DNA of 64,000 nt from JBEKOF01 sp049513975 (GTDB taxonomy: Bacteria; Verrucomicrobiota; Verrucomicrobiia; Limisphaerales; Palsa-1400), in NCBI GenBank assembly GCA_049513975.1, contig JBEKVM010000005.1, positions 1 through 64,000 on the forward strand, read 5' to 3'. The notes under the pieces were generated by a model. That model worked only from the letters and a program-made list of their open reading frames with translations. It made no database searches and was not told where the DNA came from. Position numbers and translations under genes: made by a program. Positions within the stretch are counted from its first letter, which is position 1; every line of letters starts with the position of its first letter. Shown here in pieces: positions 16,513 through 25,346 of the stretch.

Positions 16513-18864
16513 CTATGGGTATAGTTCGATTTCACTGATCTGTGCCGCGTTAGGGTAGGCCGGGTTGGCGGAGGCGCGAATCGTCAGCCGGAAGTCATCC
16601 GTCGTCACCGGCTCAATCTTCGCCCGGTAAACTTGCGACTGCCGGTTATCGGTCGCGTTGATGACCTGGCGTTCCCGGCCGTTGACTCGCACCGTGCCCT
16701 CGAAGCTGACCGGGTAACCGGCCGGGTCCGCGAAGTGAATTACCACCGTGGAAATCCTCGCCGGCTTGGCCAGATGCACTTCGACCCAATGCGGGTGCGG
16801 CTGGTCGAGGGAGGAATGCCAGCGGTTGGAAAAGTCTTCGGGGGTGGCAATCACCCCATCAATGACTTTGGCCGTGCAGCCCGGTTCCTTGGCATACTCG
16901 CTGTCCGAACTGGCGGTGGCTCCGTTGGCGGCCAGCGCCAAATCGTTCCGGCGGTTTTCCAGATGGGGGCGGGGCTTGGGCGGATTGGTCCACGTCCGGG
17001 CGTGCGAAAGTGTCTGCCAGGTCTGACCGGTCTGATAGACGGTCGCCAGATCCAGCGGCTGCGGCAACCAGGTGCGAAAAATATTTTGCGCACTGAAGGC
17101 GTTGCCAGCCGAGGCATAATCACAAAACGTCAGTGCGCCCACATCAAACGCCATCCAGGCGCCGATTTTCTTCGCGGCAGCCGGGTTCGGTTTCAATTCC
17201 GGATTCCGGTCAAGCGTTATGCGGCCGGCGGCGGCTGGGGTGAGACGGTTGTCCAGCGACAGCACCACCGGGCCACGCTGCAAGGCGACCGGGCCATTGC
17301 ATTCCACCACCTTGGCGCTCATGTCGAAGGTAATGGCCACCCGGTCGCCTTTGTGCCACGCGCGGCGAATCTTCGCATAGCCGGGCGCAACCGGCAGCGG
17401 CTGGCCGTTCACCTTCAGCTCCGTCCGTTCACTCCAGGCCGGGATGCGCAGGGACAGGGTGAACTCCCCGGTCCCGGCCGGCGTCATCCGGATTTCGACG
17501 TGGTCGCTCACGGGATAGTCGCCGGTGATTTGCAGTTTGACGGCGCCGACCTGGGCCGTTCCGGGAGCGTAAAGATTGACGACCGGGCCGGCGGCGCTTT
17601 GCATGAAGGCCCAGAAGGGCGTCAGCATCAGCCCGCGCGGGCCGTTGACCACGCAGCAACTCAGGCCGACATCGGCGTGTTGCACATAACTGGGCACGCG
17701 CACACCCATCAAGCCATCAAAGTAAGCCCACCATTGTCCGTCCGGCATCATCGCGCCGAGCAGGCCGTTGTAGAGATTCTTCTCCAGCTCGTCCGCATAG
17801 CGCGCGTCGCCGGTCAGGCGCAGGAGCTGGTCGCAGAGCTTCATCCACGTCACCGTGACGCAGGTCTCCATCGGTTTTTCGACCACGCCGGTCTGTTGTT
17901 TTGCGCCACCGAACCAAACTTCATTGTGCGTGCCGACGCCCACCAAGGTGGCTTCTTCGCGCAAGATGCCGTCGGCGAGTTTAATCGGCGCCTGGAGATA
18001 CTGGAGTTTGCCTGTGGCGCGGTAGAGTTCGCACAAACCCTCGAAGCAGGACATCATTTCGTAGGCTTTCGGGGAGCACATCCCGGCCGGATTCTTCCCC
18101 GCCAAAGCATCTTCCACCAGCCTCATGCCGCCCGGCAGGCGTTTTGACGGCAGGTCCCAGCAGGCAACAATATGTTCGGCAAATTCCAGGTATTTTTCTT
18201 CGCCCGTTCGTTCGTAAACCAAAACCACCGGCTCCAACACCGACGAGGCCGGCAAGCCGTTCCATTCCCCGACGTCGGCGATGCTGGTCTTGCCCGGGCC
18301 CAGTTCGGCGATCAATACGTCCGTTTGTCGCCGGGCCGCAGTCAGCGCCGCCGGGTCGCGTGTCCGGTCGTAATCCGCGATCAATCCGAGCAAGGCATAC
18401 TTGCATCCCCACACATCCCAGCCTTCCAGCCGATGGGCCGGCACGCGCGTGCCGAGATAACCATCCGGCGCCGCGGTCGCCATCAACGCCTTTGCCGCCT
18501 CATCGCGCAGCCCGCGCGTGGCCGGCGTGGAGTGCCAGGCGTCGGCCAGCGTCAGGGACGTAAACCACTTGCCCCAATACTCACAGCGCCAATCGGCGCC
18601 GCCGATTTCCGTTTTGGCCCGATAGGGTGCGACCACCGACTCGACGTCCTGCGCCAGAATTCGATGGGCGAGGCACAGGTCGAGTTTCTCGCCCAGCCGC
18701 CCGCTGATCCGCACCGATTCCGGCGCGGCCGGCGTCAACACATCATTCACCCCGGATTCTTCCGCAAACCCCGTCACGGTCGCGCCAAGGATTAACCGGG
18801 CCGCCAACAATGTTAAAATCATGTTCCGTGTTGGTCTTGCAGTGAAGAAGGGACGCACATTCAT
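16513..18864 (-). CDS. GH127-type beta-L-arabinofuranosidase (DUF1680) with discoidin-like C-terminus
   Basis: This 783-residue protein has an N-terminal signal (about 1-34). The GH127 catalytic barrel covers about 40-560. The zinc-thiolate active site of this family is intact: Glu333 and Cys335 in METCVT correspond to E338/C340 of HypBA1, and Cys403-Cys404 in LSCCVVNGPRG to the catalytic C417 and ligand C418. Residues about 660-783 (NGATASSDSEY ... NRWHS, HWVEVHLAKPARISTVVIHF, RLTIRASAN) form an F5/8 type C (discoidin-like) carbohydrate-binding module. The expected role is release of L-arabinofuranose or related residues from plant polymers. An AAGG precedes the ATG at 18864; an internal Met15 is an alternative start. 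A second GH127 gene lies at 40407-42893. Confidence 0.88.
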   Translation of the reverse strand: MNVRPFFTARPTRNMILTLLAARLILGATVTGFAEESGVNDVLTPAAPESVRISGRLGEKLDLCLAHRILAQDVESVVAPYRAKTEIGGADWRCEYWGKWFTSLTLADAWHSTPATRGLRDEAAKALMATAAPDGYLGTRVPAHRLEGWDVWGCKYALLGLIADYDRTRDPAALTAARRQTDVLIAELGPGKTSIADVGEWNGLPASSVLEPVVLVYERTGEEKYLEFAEHIVACWDLPSKRLPGGMRLVEDALAGKNPAGMCSPKAYEMMSCFEGLCELYRATGKLQYLQAPIKLADGILREEATLVGVGTHNEVWFGGAKQQTGVVEKPMETCVTVTWMKLCDQLLRLTGDARYADELEKNLYNGLLGAMMPDGQWWAYFDGLMGVRVPSYVQHADVGLSCCVVNGPRGLMLTPFWAFMQSAAGPVVNLYAPGTAQVGAVKLQITGDYPVSDHVEIRMTPAGTGEFTLSLRIPAWSERTELKVNGQPLPVAPGYAKIRRAWHKGDRVAITFDMSAKVVECNGPVALQRGPVVLSLDNRLTPAAAGRITLDRNPELKPNPAAAKKIGAWMAFDVGALTFCDYASAGNAFSAQNIFRTWLPQPLDLATVYQTGQTWQTLSHARTWTNPPKPRPHLENRRNDLALAANGATASSDSEYAKEPGCTAKVIDGVIATPEDFSNRWHSSLDQPHPHWVEVHLAKPARISTVVIHFADPAGYPVSFEGTVRVNGRERQVINATDNRQSQVYRAKIEPVTTDDFRLTIRASANPAYPNAAQISEIELYP

Positions 18865-19182
18865 AAGGGCCTTGATTTAATTATGATTGGGTTCATTTTG
18901 CCGGGCGAGGCATGAGCGGGTTTTTGGACATGAGTGAGCTTATATTTTTGCCGGTTCTTTGTCCATTTTGATAACCGAACTTGAACAACGGCTCGTAATC
19001 CTTGTCACCCACATTGAGCGGAAGCCGCGCCGCCGACCGCGGCCGAGGGGGACCAGGAGTTGAAGACTTTTAGTATTGCTCACGATTTGAAATACCGCGT
19101 TCCCTTCATCAAAGAGGCGCTGGCGGCGGGCAGCGCGGCAGCGGCATCAATCATGTGATCAACGGCATGGGCAATCCGGTGA

Positions 19183-19365
19183 TTACAACCTTGAAGGCGA
19201 TGGCGGACTAACGGTGATAACGGCACGACTTTCGTTTCGTGCCTCAACAAGGCGCCGGGCTTCGCCGGCGTCATTGATTCCCAAGCTCTCCCGCTTTTTG
19301 GTGAGGGTGCCGAAACAGTAACAGGCATCGCGGTTGCCGCGAAAGATTAGACGATGGCGCTTCAT
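19183..19365 (-). pseudogene. N-terminal fragment of a tyrosine recombinase
   Basis: The minus-strand frame from the ATG at 19365 begins MKRHRLIFRGNRDACYCFGT and continues with LTKKRESLGINDAGEARRLV and EARNES. That is the arm-binding N-terminus typical of verrucomicrobial integrases, where short beta strands read a host-style motif, then SLGT/KD, then EA.RLV.AKNE. After about 50 codons the homology stops and the frame ends in unrelated residues. No catalytic domain follows, so the gene is dead. It need not be the other half of the C-terminal fragment at 10250. Confidence 0.5.
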
Positions 19366-19456
19366 AACTTTTGATCGCAATGAAGTGCGGGCGTTAATGG
19401 GTGCCTGGAAATGATGTGCCGGTTGGGGTTGACCGGAGGTCGGGTGCGTGGTTTGA

Positions 19457-19660
19457 TTTTGCCGTGAATACAGACAAGATAAGACTGCTCGGGACATCCA
19501 AGCCACACAGGCCATAATCCTCGCTGAAATTATCGAACTCAGGCATTTACACGAATATGCGCACGGCCCCAAATTTAAGGCTGACTATCTGCCGGATGCG
19601 GCGGCGATGATTGCTGACAGGGTGGATGCTGCGCGAGTACAGCTCGACCAAGCGCAATGA
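19457..19660 (+). pseudogene. Coding-like fragment lacking a start codon, unknown
   Basis: Sixty-seven sense codons on the plus strand end at TGA 19658-19660. They read as a helical protein end (for example AIILAEIIELRHLHEYAHGP, then DYLPDAAAMIADRVDAARVQ). Codon composition is protein-like, but no ATG/GTG/TTG in frame gives a start before a late internal ATG, and an in-frame TGA precedes it. It is probably the 3' remnant of a deleted gene. I do not recognise the family. Confidence 0.3.
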
Positions 19661-19885
19661 AGCGAGGACTGCCGAGTGGCATTGGTTCGGCAGACTGACA
19701 CGCTTCCTGTAGTTGTCTTCATCCGCGACCCAACAAAATTGAACTCCGTCAAGAAGTGCCCCAAATGGGCATGGGAATTTGCCGCATACTAATTCGCACT
19801 TGAAAATTGCCTGCCGGCCTGGCACAAATTTGCAAAGCGACAAGTTAAACAAACCGGTCTGAGTAACCCCGAAGATTGCCTGAAA

Positions 19886-20338
19886 TCACTCCCGGCTCTT
19901 CGAATCAATCATGATGGTGACCGGGCCGTCGTTGGTCAGGCTGATCTTCATATCCGCGCCAAATTCGCCCGTTTGAATGCTCCTGCCCAAATCTTCCGTC
20001 AACTGGCGGATGAATTGTTCGTAAAGCGGAACCGCCGCTTCCGGGCGGGCCGAGCGGCTGAAGGAAGGGCGGTTGCCCTTCCTGGCGCCGGCGAAAAGGG
20101 TGAATTGGCTGACCAGCAAAATCCCCCCGCCCGTTTCCTGCACGGAACGGTTCATCAGGCCCTGTTCATCGTTGAAAATGCGCAGACGGACGATTTTCCC
20201 GCTCAGCCATTCCATGTCCTCCGCCGTATCGGATTCCTCAACGGCCACCAAGACGAGCAGGCCCTGTTGAATCGCGGCCTTGACGGCGCCGGCAATCATC
20301 ACGCTGGCCTGGCTCACCCGTTGAATGACAACGCGCAC
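19886..20338 (-). CDS. dtd: D-aminoacyl-tRNA deacylase
   Basis: This 150-residue cytosolic proofreading enzyme hydrolyses D-aminoacyl-tRNA (and Gly-tRNA(Ala)). The N-terminus MRVVIQRVSQASV (first residue encoded by GTG), the substrate motif LLVSQFTLFA, KGNRPSF and the cross-subunit Gly-cisPro motif NDGPVT are all present, and the length is exactly typical. The start is the GTG at 20336-20338, preceded by AAGG at a 4-nt spacing; the open frame continues 76 codons upstream with non-homologous residues. It is divergent from the GNAT-CNB gene. Confidence 0.95.
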   Translation of the reverse strand: MRVVIQRVSQASVMIAGAVKAAIQQGLLVLVAVEESDTAEDMEWLSGKIVRLRIFNDEQGLMNRSVQETGGGILLVSQFTLFAGARKGNRPSFSRSARPEAAVPLYEQFIRQLTEDLGRSIQTGEFGADMKISLTNDGPVTIMIDSKSRE

Positions 20339-20625
20339 GGGACCTTGATAATGGCAACGAATTGAAACGAACAGAGTTTTTTTCCAGCTTGCTGGCGCCA
20401 ACCTCCGGCGCAGAGATGACGCGCCGCCAAGCGCGCTAACCACGTCCTGGCTTGCCGGTCGCTTGGACATTTTGCGCCGGTTGGCCAATATTCTGGATAT
20501 TGATCCGCCGCATAAAACGTTTGACAAACCCCTGTCTCGTCGGCCACTTTTAGGCAAAATAGGCAAAGCGCGGCGGTTTTGACGCCCGGCTTGTGTAAAA
20601 ATTTGTTTATCAGAAAGATACGTTC

Positions 20626-22239
20626 ATGGGCTTAGAAATCAGACCAGCCACCGCTGCGGATGCCGCGTCATGGCTGGAGTTAACCAAAGCTGCCTTGGGC
20701 GAGCAATACCCCGCCAAAGATCTCTATGACCTGAAATGGATCGCCCAGGAACTTTCCCCGGGCGCGATCAACGAAACCTGGGTCGCCGAGGCCAACGGCT
20801 CCTTGCGCGCCAGCGTCACCTTTCTCGGCATCGAGGGGATGAAGACCAATCCCATTGCCAATTTGGGCCGCCTGTTCTTCCGCCCCGACAGCCTCAGCGA
20901 CGGCTCCGCCAAGGCCCTGCTGCAGAAGGTCAATGAACTGGCCGACAAGCGCGGGGAAACCGTCATCACCCGCGTCTCCCCCCTGGACGACGGACACCAG
21001 ATTCTGTTCGAGGATCTGGGTTACACTTGCGTCGGCTACCAACCGATCAAACATTTGCTGAGCAAGAGAACCGGCACGCTTTTCTACGTCCGCGGCGCCA
21101 AGGCGGTGCTCGTCACCCGGCTGCCCCTCTCCGAATCGCTGCCCCAGGTGGCCGAACTGTGCATCGCCACCCTGGAAAGCTTGCGCATCGTCAATCCCAT
21201 CGTCGTGCGCGACGGCGCCAGCGGCTATCCCTTGCAGAGTGACCTCAAAATATCCAACGCCAGCCCCGAAGATTACACCGCGGGGCGCGAGCAGGCCCAG
21301 GCCTCCAATCCACCCCATGAACTTTCCGGCCGCTTCAACATGGGTTCCGGCCACATGCGCCTCCCCCCCAAACAGCCGATGCGCGCTTTCCTGGGGGAGA
21401 AGGACGGCAAGATGGTGGCCGGGCTGGCCTACTATTTTGACGAGATGGACCGCTGCGCGCGGTTGTCCGATGCCTTCTCCTGTGATGACGTTTCCATGGG
21501 CGCGCTGTTCGCCCACGCGGTCAAGGCGGTGGAGAAACAACTTGGGGCCGTCTATGTCGAGGCGGACATCCTGGCCACCGCGCCCCGCCTGCTCAAGTCC
21601 GCCGAGCAATTGGGTTTCGTGCCGGTGGCGTATTTGCCCGCCTTCTATTGCCGCGCCGGCAGTTATGCCGACATCGTCAAATTGGTGAAGTTGAGTCTGC
21701 CCTATTCGCTGGACGCCGCCGAGTTCACCGCCCACGCCAAGGCGGCGGTGACGATCATTGACCGCAATTTTCAGGATCAGAAACTTGGCCTGGCCATCAT
21801 CAATCTGCTCCGGCCCCTCTCCATGTTTGGCGGGCTGGGCGATGGCGAACTGCGAAAAATCGCCCGGCTTTTCGTGCAAAAACTTTACCGCCCCGGCGAA
21901 TTTGTCTTCGCCAAGGGCGATTCCAGCGGCGAGGCTTACATCGTCCTGCGCGGCAAGATCAACATCCAGCTCGAACGCAACGCCCCCCCCGTCGCCCAAT
22001 TGACCGACGGCAAGATTTTTGGCGAACTGGCCTTTTTGGACGGGGCGCCGCGCAACGCCTTTGCCGCGGCCGCCCAGCCGAGCATCCTGCTGGTGGTGCA
22101 GCGGACCGCTTTTTCCGATCTGGCCCGGCGCGAGCCCAACTTGGGCATGGTCGTCATGCGCAACATGGCGACCGATCTGGCCACCAAGTTGCGCCAGGCC
22201 GACAATTCCCTGGCCTCCGCCCCCAAAACGGGGGCATAA
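20626..22239 (+). CDS. GNAT-like acyltransferase fused to a cyclic-nucleotide-binding domain
   Basis: This 537-residue soluble protein has a GNAT-like fold at about 1-165 (LEIRPATAADAASWLEL, GETVITRVSPLDDGHQILFEDLGY). A second GNAT-like region lies at about 210-345 (MRAFLGEKDGKMVAGLAYYF ... VYVEADILATAPRLLKSAEQ, LGFVPVAY). A linker and a CRP-type cyclic-nucleotide-binding domain follow at about 405-525. The phosphate-binding cassette keeps the key pair: FGELAFLDGAPRNAFA gives Glu467 and Arg476. No helix-turn-helix follows, so this is not a CRP regulator. A cAMP- or cGMP-gated acetyltransferase is the simplest reading, but the canonical acetyl-CoA RxxGxG/A loop is not clear. The next gene starts 18 bp downstream. 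Confidence 0.72.
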   Translation: MGLEIRPATAADAASWLELTKAALGEQYPAKDLYDLKWIAQELSPGAINETWVAEANGSLRASVTFLGIEGMKTNPIANLGRLFFRPDSLSDGSAKALLQKVNELADKRGETVITRVSPLDDGHQILFEDLGYTCVGYQPIKHLLSKRTGTLFYVRGAKAVLVTRLPLSESLPQVAELCIATLESLRIVNPIVVRDGASGYPLQSDLKISNASPEDYTAGREQAQASNPPHELSGRFNMGSGHMRLPPKQPMRAFLGEKDGKMVAGLAYYFDEMDRCARLSDAFSCDDVSMGALFAHAVKAVEKQLGAVYVEADILATAPRLLKSAEQLGFVPVAYLPAFYCRAGSYADIVKLVKLSLPYSLDAAEFTAHAKAAVTIIDRNFQDQKLGLAIINLLRPLSMFGGLGDGELRKIARLFVQKLYRPGEFVFAKGDSSGEAYIVLRGKINIQLERNAPPVAQLTDGKIFGELAFLDGAPRNAFAAAAQPSILLVVQRTAFSDLARREPNLGMVVMRNMATDLATKLRQADNSLASAPKTGA

Positions 22240-22257
22240 TTCAGACTCAACAGACCC

Positions 22258-22989
22258 ATGAAACTTATGAAACACACCCTCACACTGACCCTGACATGGC
22301 TGGCCGCCGGCGCCGCACTGGCCGCCGACCCCGCCCCTACCAATCAAGTCGCCGACGCCATCACCAAGTTGAAGGCCGCCACCAACTACAGTTGGACTTC
22401 CACGCTCAAGATCGCGGACAGCGACTTCAACATCGGCCCGGTCAAAGGCCAGGCCGACAAGGACGGCTTTGCCAAAATGAGCCAGGATTTTAACGACAAC
22501 ACCACCGAGATTGTCCTGAAGGGAGACAAGGTGGCCTTCAAGGGCGAGGAGGGCTGGCAACTCATTGCTGAAGGCGGCGACATGAGATCCTTTTTCGCCG
22601 CCGGGCTGGCGCGCAACGGCGCGGCCGCCCAGGAAGCCGGCATCACCCTCAAGAATGTCAAGGAAGTCAAGGCGCTGGACGGCGGCGCTTTGGGCGGCGA
22701 TTTCACCAGCGAAGGCGCGACCGATTTGATGACGTTCGGTCCGCGCCGGCCCGCGGGCGAAAACGGCTTTCCCCCGCCCAAGAACGCCAAAGGCTCGGTC
22801 AAGTTTTGGATCAAGGACGGCCTGCTCGTCAAATATGAAACCCATCTCCACGGCACCGTCACTTTCGGCGACAACGAAAACGAAATGGACACCACCCGCA
22901 CCGTCGAGATCCAGAACGTCGGCACGACCAAAATGGACATTCCTGCCGAGGCGAAGAAGAAATTGGAAGCCAAGCCCGACGCCAAGTAG
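22258..22989 (+). CDS. Secreted protein of unknown function
   Basis: This 243-residue protein has a Sec signal peptide (MKLMKHTLTLTLTWLAAGAA, cleavage likely after ALA-A at about 24). The mature part is hydrophilic, with alternating beta-type segments (YSWTSTLKIADSDFNIGPVK, VKFWIKDGLLVKYETHLHGT) and a Lys-rich end (AEAKKKLEAKPDAK). The pattern is reminiscent of lipoprotein-carrier or LolA/outer-membrane-adjacent proteins, but I cannot assign a family. It is 18 bp downstream of the GNAT-CNB gene on the same strand, so the two are probably cotranscribed. An ATG three codons in (22267) is an alternative start. Confidence 0.7.
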   Translation: MKLMKHTLTLTLTWLAAGAALAADPAPTNQVADAITKLKAATNYSWTSTLKIADSDFNIGPVKGQADKDGFAKMSQDFNDNTTEIVLKGDKVAFKGEEGWQLIAEGGDMRSFFAAGLARNGAAAQEAGITLKNVKEVKALDGGALGGDFTSEGATDLMTFGPRRPAGENGFPPPKNAKGSVKFWIKDGLLVKYETHLHGTVTFGDNENEMDTTRTVEIQNVGTTKMDIPAEAKKKLEAKPDAK

Positions 22990-23006
22990 AAATAGTTGTC
23001 ACTATT

Positions 23007-23175
23007 TAGAGCGGTTTAAATAAAACTGTAGCCACACGTTATTTGTCAAAGACCCTCTCAAGGTAGGGTCGCCTCGCCGAGGCGGCCACTTCGCTGAGGG
23101 CCACCCACGGACGGCTCGGCGAGCCGTCCCTACCAAGTCAATTTCAGTGGCCACGACTTTGTTTAAACCGCTCTA
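23007..23175. repeat. 169-bp element with ~29-bp terminal inverted repeats (MITE-like)
   Basis: The left end begins TAGAGCGGTTTAAA (23007-23020). The right end finishes with its complement TTTAAACCGCTCTA (23162-23175). Similarity extends about 29 bp from each end with a few mismatches and includes GCCAC/GTGGC. The interior holds two more palindromes (CGCCTCGCCGAGGCG near 23070 and GGACGGCTCGGCGAGCCGTCC near 23111-23131). No ORF is inside. It could be a non-autonomous transposon relic or a composite intergenic repeat. Confidence 0.6.
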
Positions 23176-23187
23176 GCCCGCCGGGGC

Positions 23188-23210
23188 AGGGCGAGACTCC
23201 GTCGAGCCCT
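23188..23210. repeat. Short imperfect palindrome
   Basis: AGGGC...GCCCT arms (23188-23192 and 23206-23210) enclose a nested GAC/GTC pair. It lies just right of the 169-bp element, and a GAGTC/CTCGAC-rich text continues to about 23262. It probably belongs to the same class of intergenic repeats. It has no T-run, so it is unlikely to be a terminator. Confidence 0.35.
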
Positions 23211-23312
23211 GACTGAATTTTGTCGGAGAAAGTCACGGCTCGACATGGCTCCTCCGGGCAACGGCCTTTAAAAAGTATAACAGAACACTCCAGCCGTGCT
23301 TGCTATCTGGAT

Positions 23313-24635
23313 TTATTCGAAGCTAATCCAGTCTAAATCAACCTTGTTGTCTTGGCTCTGAGTAACAACAAGATCGTGGATGCCCGCGGGAGCCTTGACC
23401 ACCTTTGATCTGACGATTTTCCAATCGGAACCTTTTTCGATTTTAACCTTTGCAATCAAGGGTCCATCCGCCTTGTCGGCGTGGATTTCCACCGTCCCTC
23501 CCGTCGTTGAGATGGACCTGGCGTTCACCGACTTCAAGACGCCCTTTCCGAAATCAACCCTGTCAAATCGAACCCAAGTGTTCTTTCCATTCAGCGAAAT
23601 CTTCCATCCCTCAAACTTGTTTGTTTCATTCAGGAAAGAATCCGACACCCCTTCCTTGCTGATGTCGCTGTACCGGTCTATTTGTATTTTGCTCCTGGCG
23701 TCAACAATCCCGACTCCGCGCAAGGTTGGAATGACTTTCTTGATGCTTCCATCCTCATTGAAGTACATATAATCGGCCCGAATGGATCTGTTCTTGTCAA
23801 AGTTCGGCGACAAATCCTTGTCATGATAAAACAGATACCACTGCCCCTTGTATTCAACCACGGATTGATGAACCGTCCAGCAGCCGCTGGCAGCTTCATC
23901 CAGGAGGACCCCCGCCTGCTTGTAGGGTCCCATCGGGTTGGTGCTGGTGGCATATTCAAGCCTCTCAATGGTCGTCTGCACGTGCGGATACGTCAGATAA
24001 TAAATTCCATTCCGCTCAAACGCAAAAGGGCCTTCAATCAGCCCTCTTTCGGGGAGGTTCGCGACCACCTGCGGCGGCGCATCCAGCTCCACCATGTTAT
24101 CTTTCAGCTTGGCCACGGATATTCTGCCCCTGGCCCAGAACATATAGGCGCTTCCATCCTTGTCCATGAGCAGGCCGGGATCTATTCCGTTCGCGCCCTG
24201 GATCGGCTTTGCCTCCGGCTTGAAAGGACCGTATGGCTTGTCCGCGATGGCAACCCCGATATGGCCGCCGGTGGGAAAATAGAAATAATACTTTCCGTTC
24301 TTGAACATGCAGTCCGGCGCCCACATATCGAATGACATCCGGGTAAGCCAGGGAACGTTGGTCTGGTTGAACAGGACTCCATGATCCGTCCAATCCGTCA
24401 GATTCTCGGAGGAGAACACATGGTAGTCTTCCATGACAAACCAGTTGGACCGCCCCCTGCCCGGACTGGCGGGAATATCATGAGAAGGATAAACATACAC
24501 TCTGCCCTCGAACACCCGCGCGGTTGGATCGGCGGTAAATTGATCCATGATGAGAGGATTCACGGCGCCGGCGGGGTTGATGAAAAAAAGCCCCCCAAGA
24601 CCCCATGCCGTCAGAAAAAGCCTGTTATTCTTCAT
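23313..24635 (-). CDS. Glycoside hydrolase family 43 enzyme with C-terminal CBM6-like domain
   Basis: This 440-residue secreted protein has a signal peptide (1 to about 24). The five-bladed beta-propeller of GH43 is indicated by the three catalytic acids in order: Asp36 (TADPTAR, base), Asp152 (GIDPGLLMD, pKa modulator) and Glu201 (GLIEGPFAF, acid). SFDMWAPDCMFKNGKYYFYF (101-120) is the typical WAPD strand. Residues about 310-440 (SDSFLNETNKFEGW ... TTGGTVEIHADK ... GIHDLVVTQSQDNKVDLDWI) form a CBM6-type beta sandwich. The enzyme probably cleaves arabinose or xylose linkages in hemicellulose. It is divergent from nusB, with 210 bp between them. Confidence 0.9.
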   Translation of the reverse strand: MKNNRLFLTAWGLGGLFFINPAGAVNPLIMDQFTADPTARVFEGRVYVYPSHDIPASPGRGRSNWFVMEDYHVFSSENLTDWTDHGVLFNQTNVPWLTRMSFDMWAPDCMFKNGKYYFYFPTGGHIGVAIADKPYGPFKPEAKPIQGANGIDPGLLMDKDGSAYMFWARGRISVAKLKDNMVELDAPPQVVANLPERGLIEGPFAFERNGIYYLTYPHVQTTIERLEYATSTNPMGPYKQAGVLLDEAASGCWTVHQSVVEYKGQWYLFYHDKDLSPNFDKNRSIRADYMYFNEDGSIKKVIPTLRGVGIVDARSKIQIDRYSDISKEGVSDSFLNETNKFEGWKISLNGKNTWVRFDRVDFGKGVLKSVNARSISTTGGTVEIHADKADGPLIAKVKIEKGSDWKIVRSKVVKAPAGIHDLVVTQSQDNKVDLDWISFE

Positions 24636-24845
24636 TTCTTCATTTCCTCAATTAGTTCTTCTTAAATCTTACGCCAACGGTCCGGATTTCGTCCAGCGGA
24701 AACAGCGGCTTTACGGGTCCAGACCCCTGGAGACCACCCCACGCGCGCGCCGGACGCCCTTCCAGTCCCGGCACCGGCCCTGCTGAGACGGGCGCTTCGC
24801 AAAAATTTACTTTGGCATTCCGCTTTTTGCGGGCATCTTAGGAAC

Positions 24846-25346
24846 ATGGGACAACGCCGTGAGGCGCGCGAACGCGCCGTGCAATTTCTTTTTCAGCACG
24901 ACCTCAATCCATACGGCAACCTGGACGAGGCCCTGGATCAGTTTTGGGATTCCCAGCGCGCCCCGGCCATTGCCGAGGAAAAAGCCCCGGCCACTTGGGG
25001 CCGGAAAACAGACCTGCCCCCCGCCTCCGCCGCGGAACTCGCCACCCGCCAGTTTGCCGACCGCCTCATCCGCGGCGTGCTGGAACATCGCGCCGAACTG
25101 GACCAGCGCATCACCCAATTCGCCCAAAACTGGGACCTCAAACGCATGGCCGTGGTGGACCGCAATGTGCTCCGCCTGGCCATTTATGAGATGTATTTCC
25201 GCGAAGACATCCCGCCCGTCGTCAGCATCAACGAGGCGGTGGACATCGCCAAAAAATTCTCCACCGCGGACAGCGGCAAATTCGTCAACGGCATCCTGGA
25301 CAAAATCAAAGGCGAACTCATGCGTCCCGCCCGCATTGTTAAATGA
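24846..25346 (+). CDS. nusB: Transcription antitermination factor NusB
   Basis: This 166-residue all-helical RNA-binding protein acts with NusE/S10 at boxA during rRNA transcription. The conserved start REARERAVQFLFQHDLNPYG, the central helices and the C-terminal block DRNVLRLAIYEMYFREDIPP ... SINEAVDIAKKFSTADSGKF with VNGILDKI are intact. An insertion around residues 38-58 makes it slightly longer than the usual 140-150. Its TGA overlaps the ATG of the PHP gene (ATGA, 25343-25346), so the two are coupled. Confidence 0.96.
   Translation: MGQRREARERAVQFLFQHDLNPYGNLDEALDQFWDSQRAPAIAEEKAPATWGRKTDLPPASAAELATRQFADRLIRGVLEHRAELDQRITQFAQNWDLKRMAVVDRNVLRLAIYEMYFREDIPPVVSINEAVDIAKKFSTADSGKFVNGILDKIKGELMRPARIVK

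Larger units (their letters stand above)
18865..19885. other. 1-kb gene-poor stretch with recombinase debris
   Basis: No intact gene is visible between the GH127 gene and dtd. The left 200 bp is A/T-richer than its surroundings and could hold the GH127 promoter. The middle contains an integrase N-terminal fragment (19183-19365, minus) and an unrelated coding-like fragment without a start (19457-19660, plus). The rest of the stretch shows nothing I can interpret. Confidence 0.5.

Noticed and set aside
20521..20526. TTGACA as a promoter for dtd or the GNAT-CNB gene
   Set aside because: No acceptable -10 hexamer at 16-18 bp in the plus direction, so it was not annotated.
20680..22851. Long minus-strand open frame opposite the GNAT-CNB gene
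   Set aside because: Antisense shadow. The plus-strand gene has clear conserved motifs and a matching neighbour.
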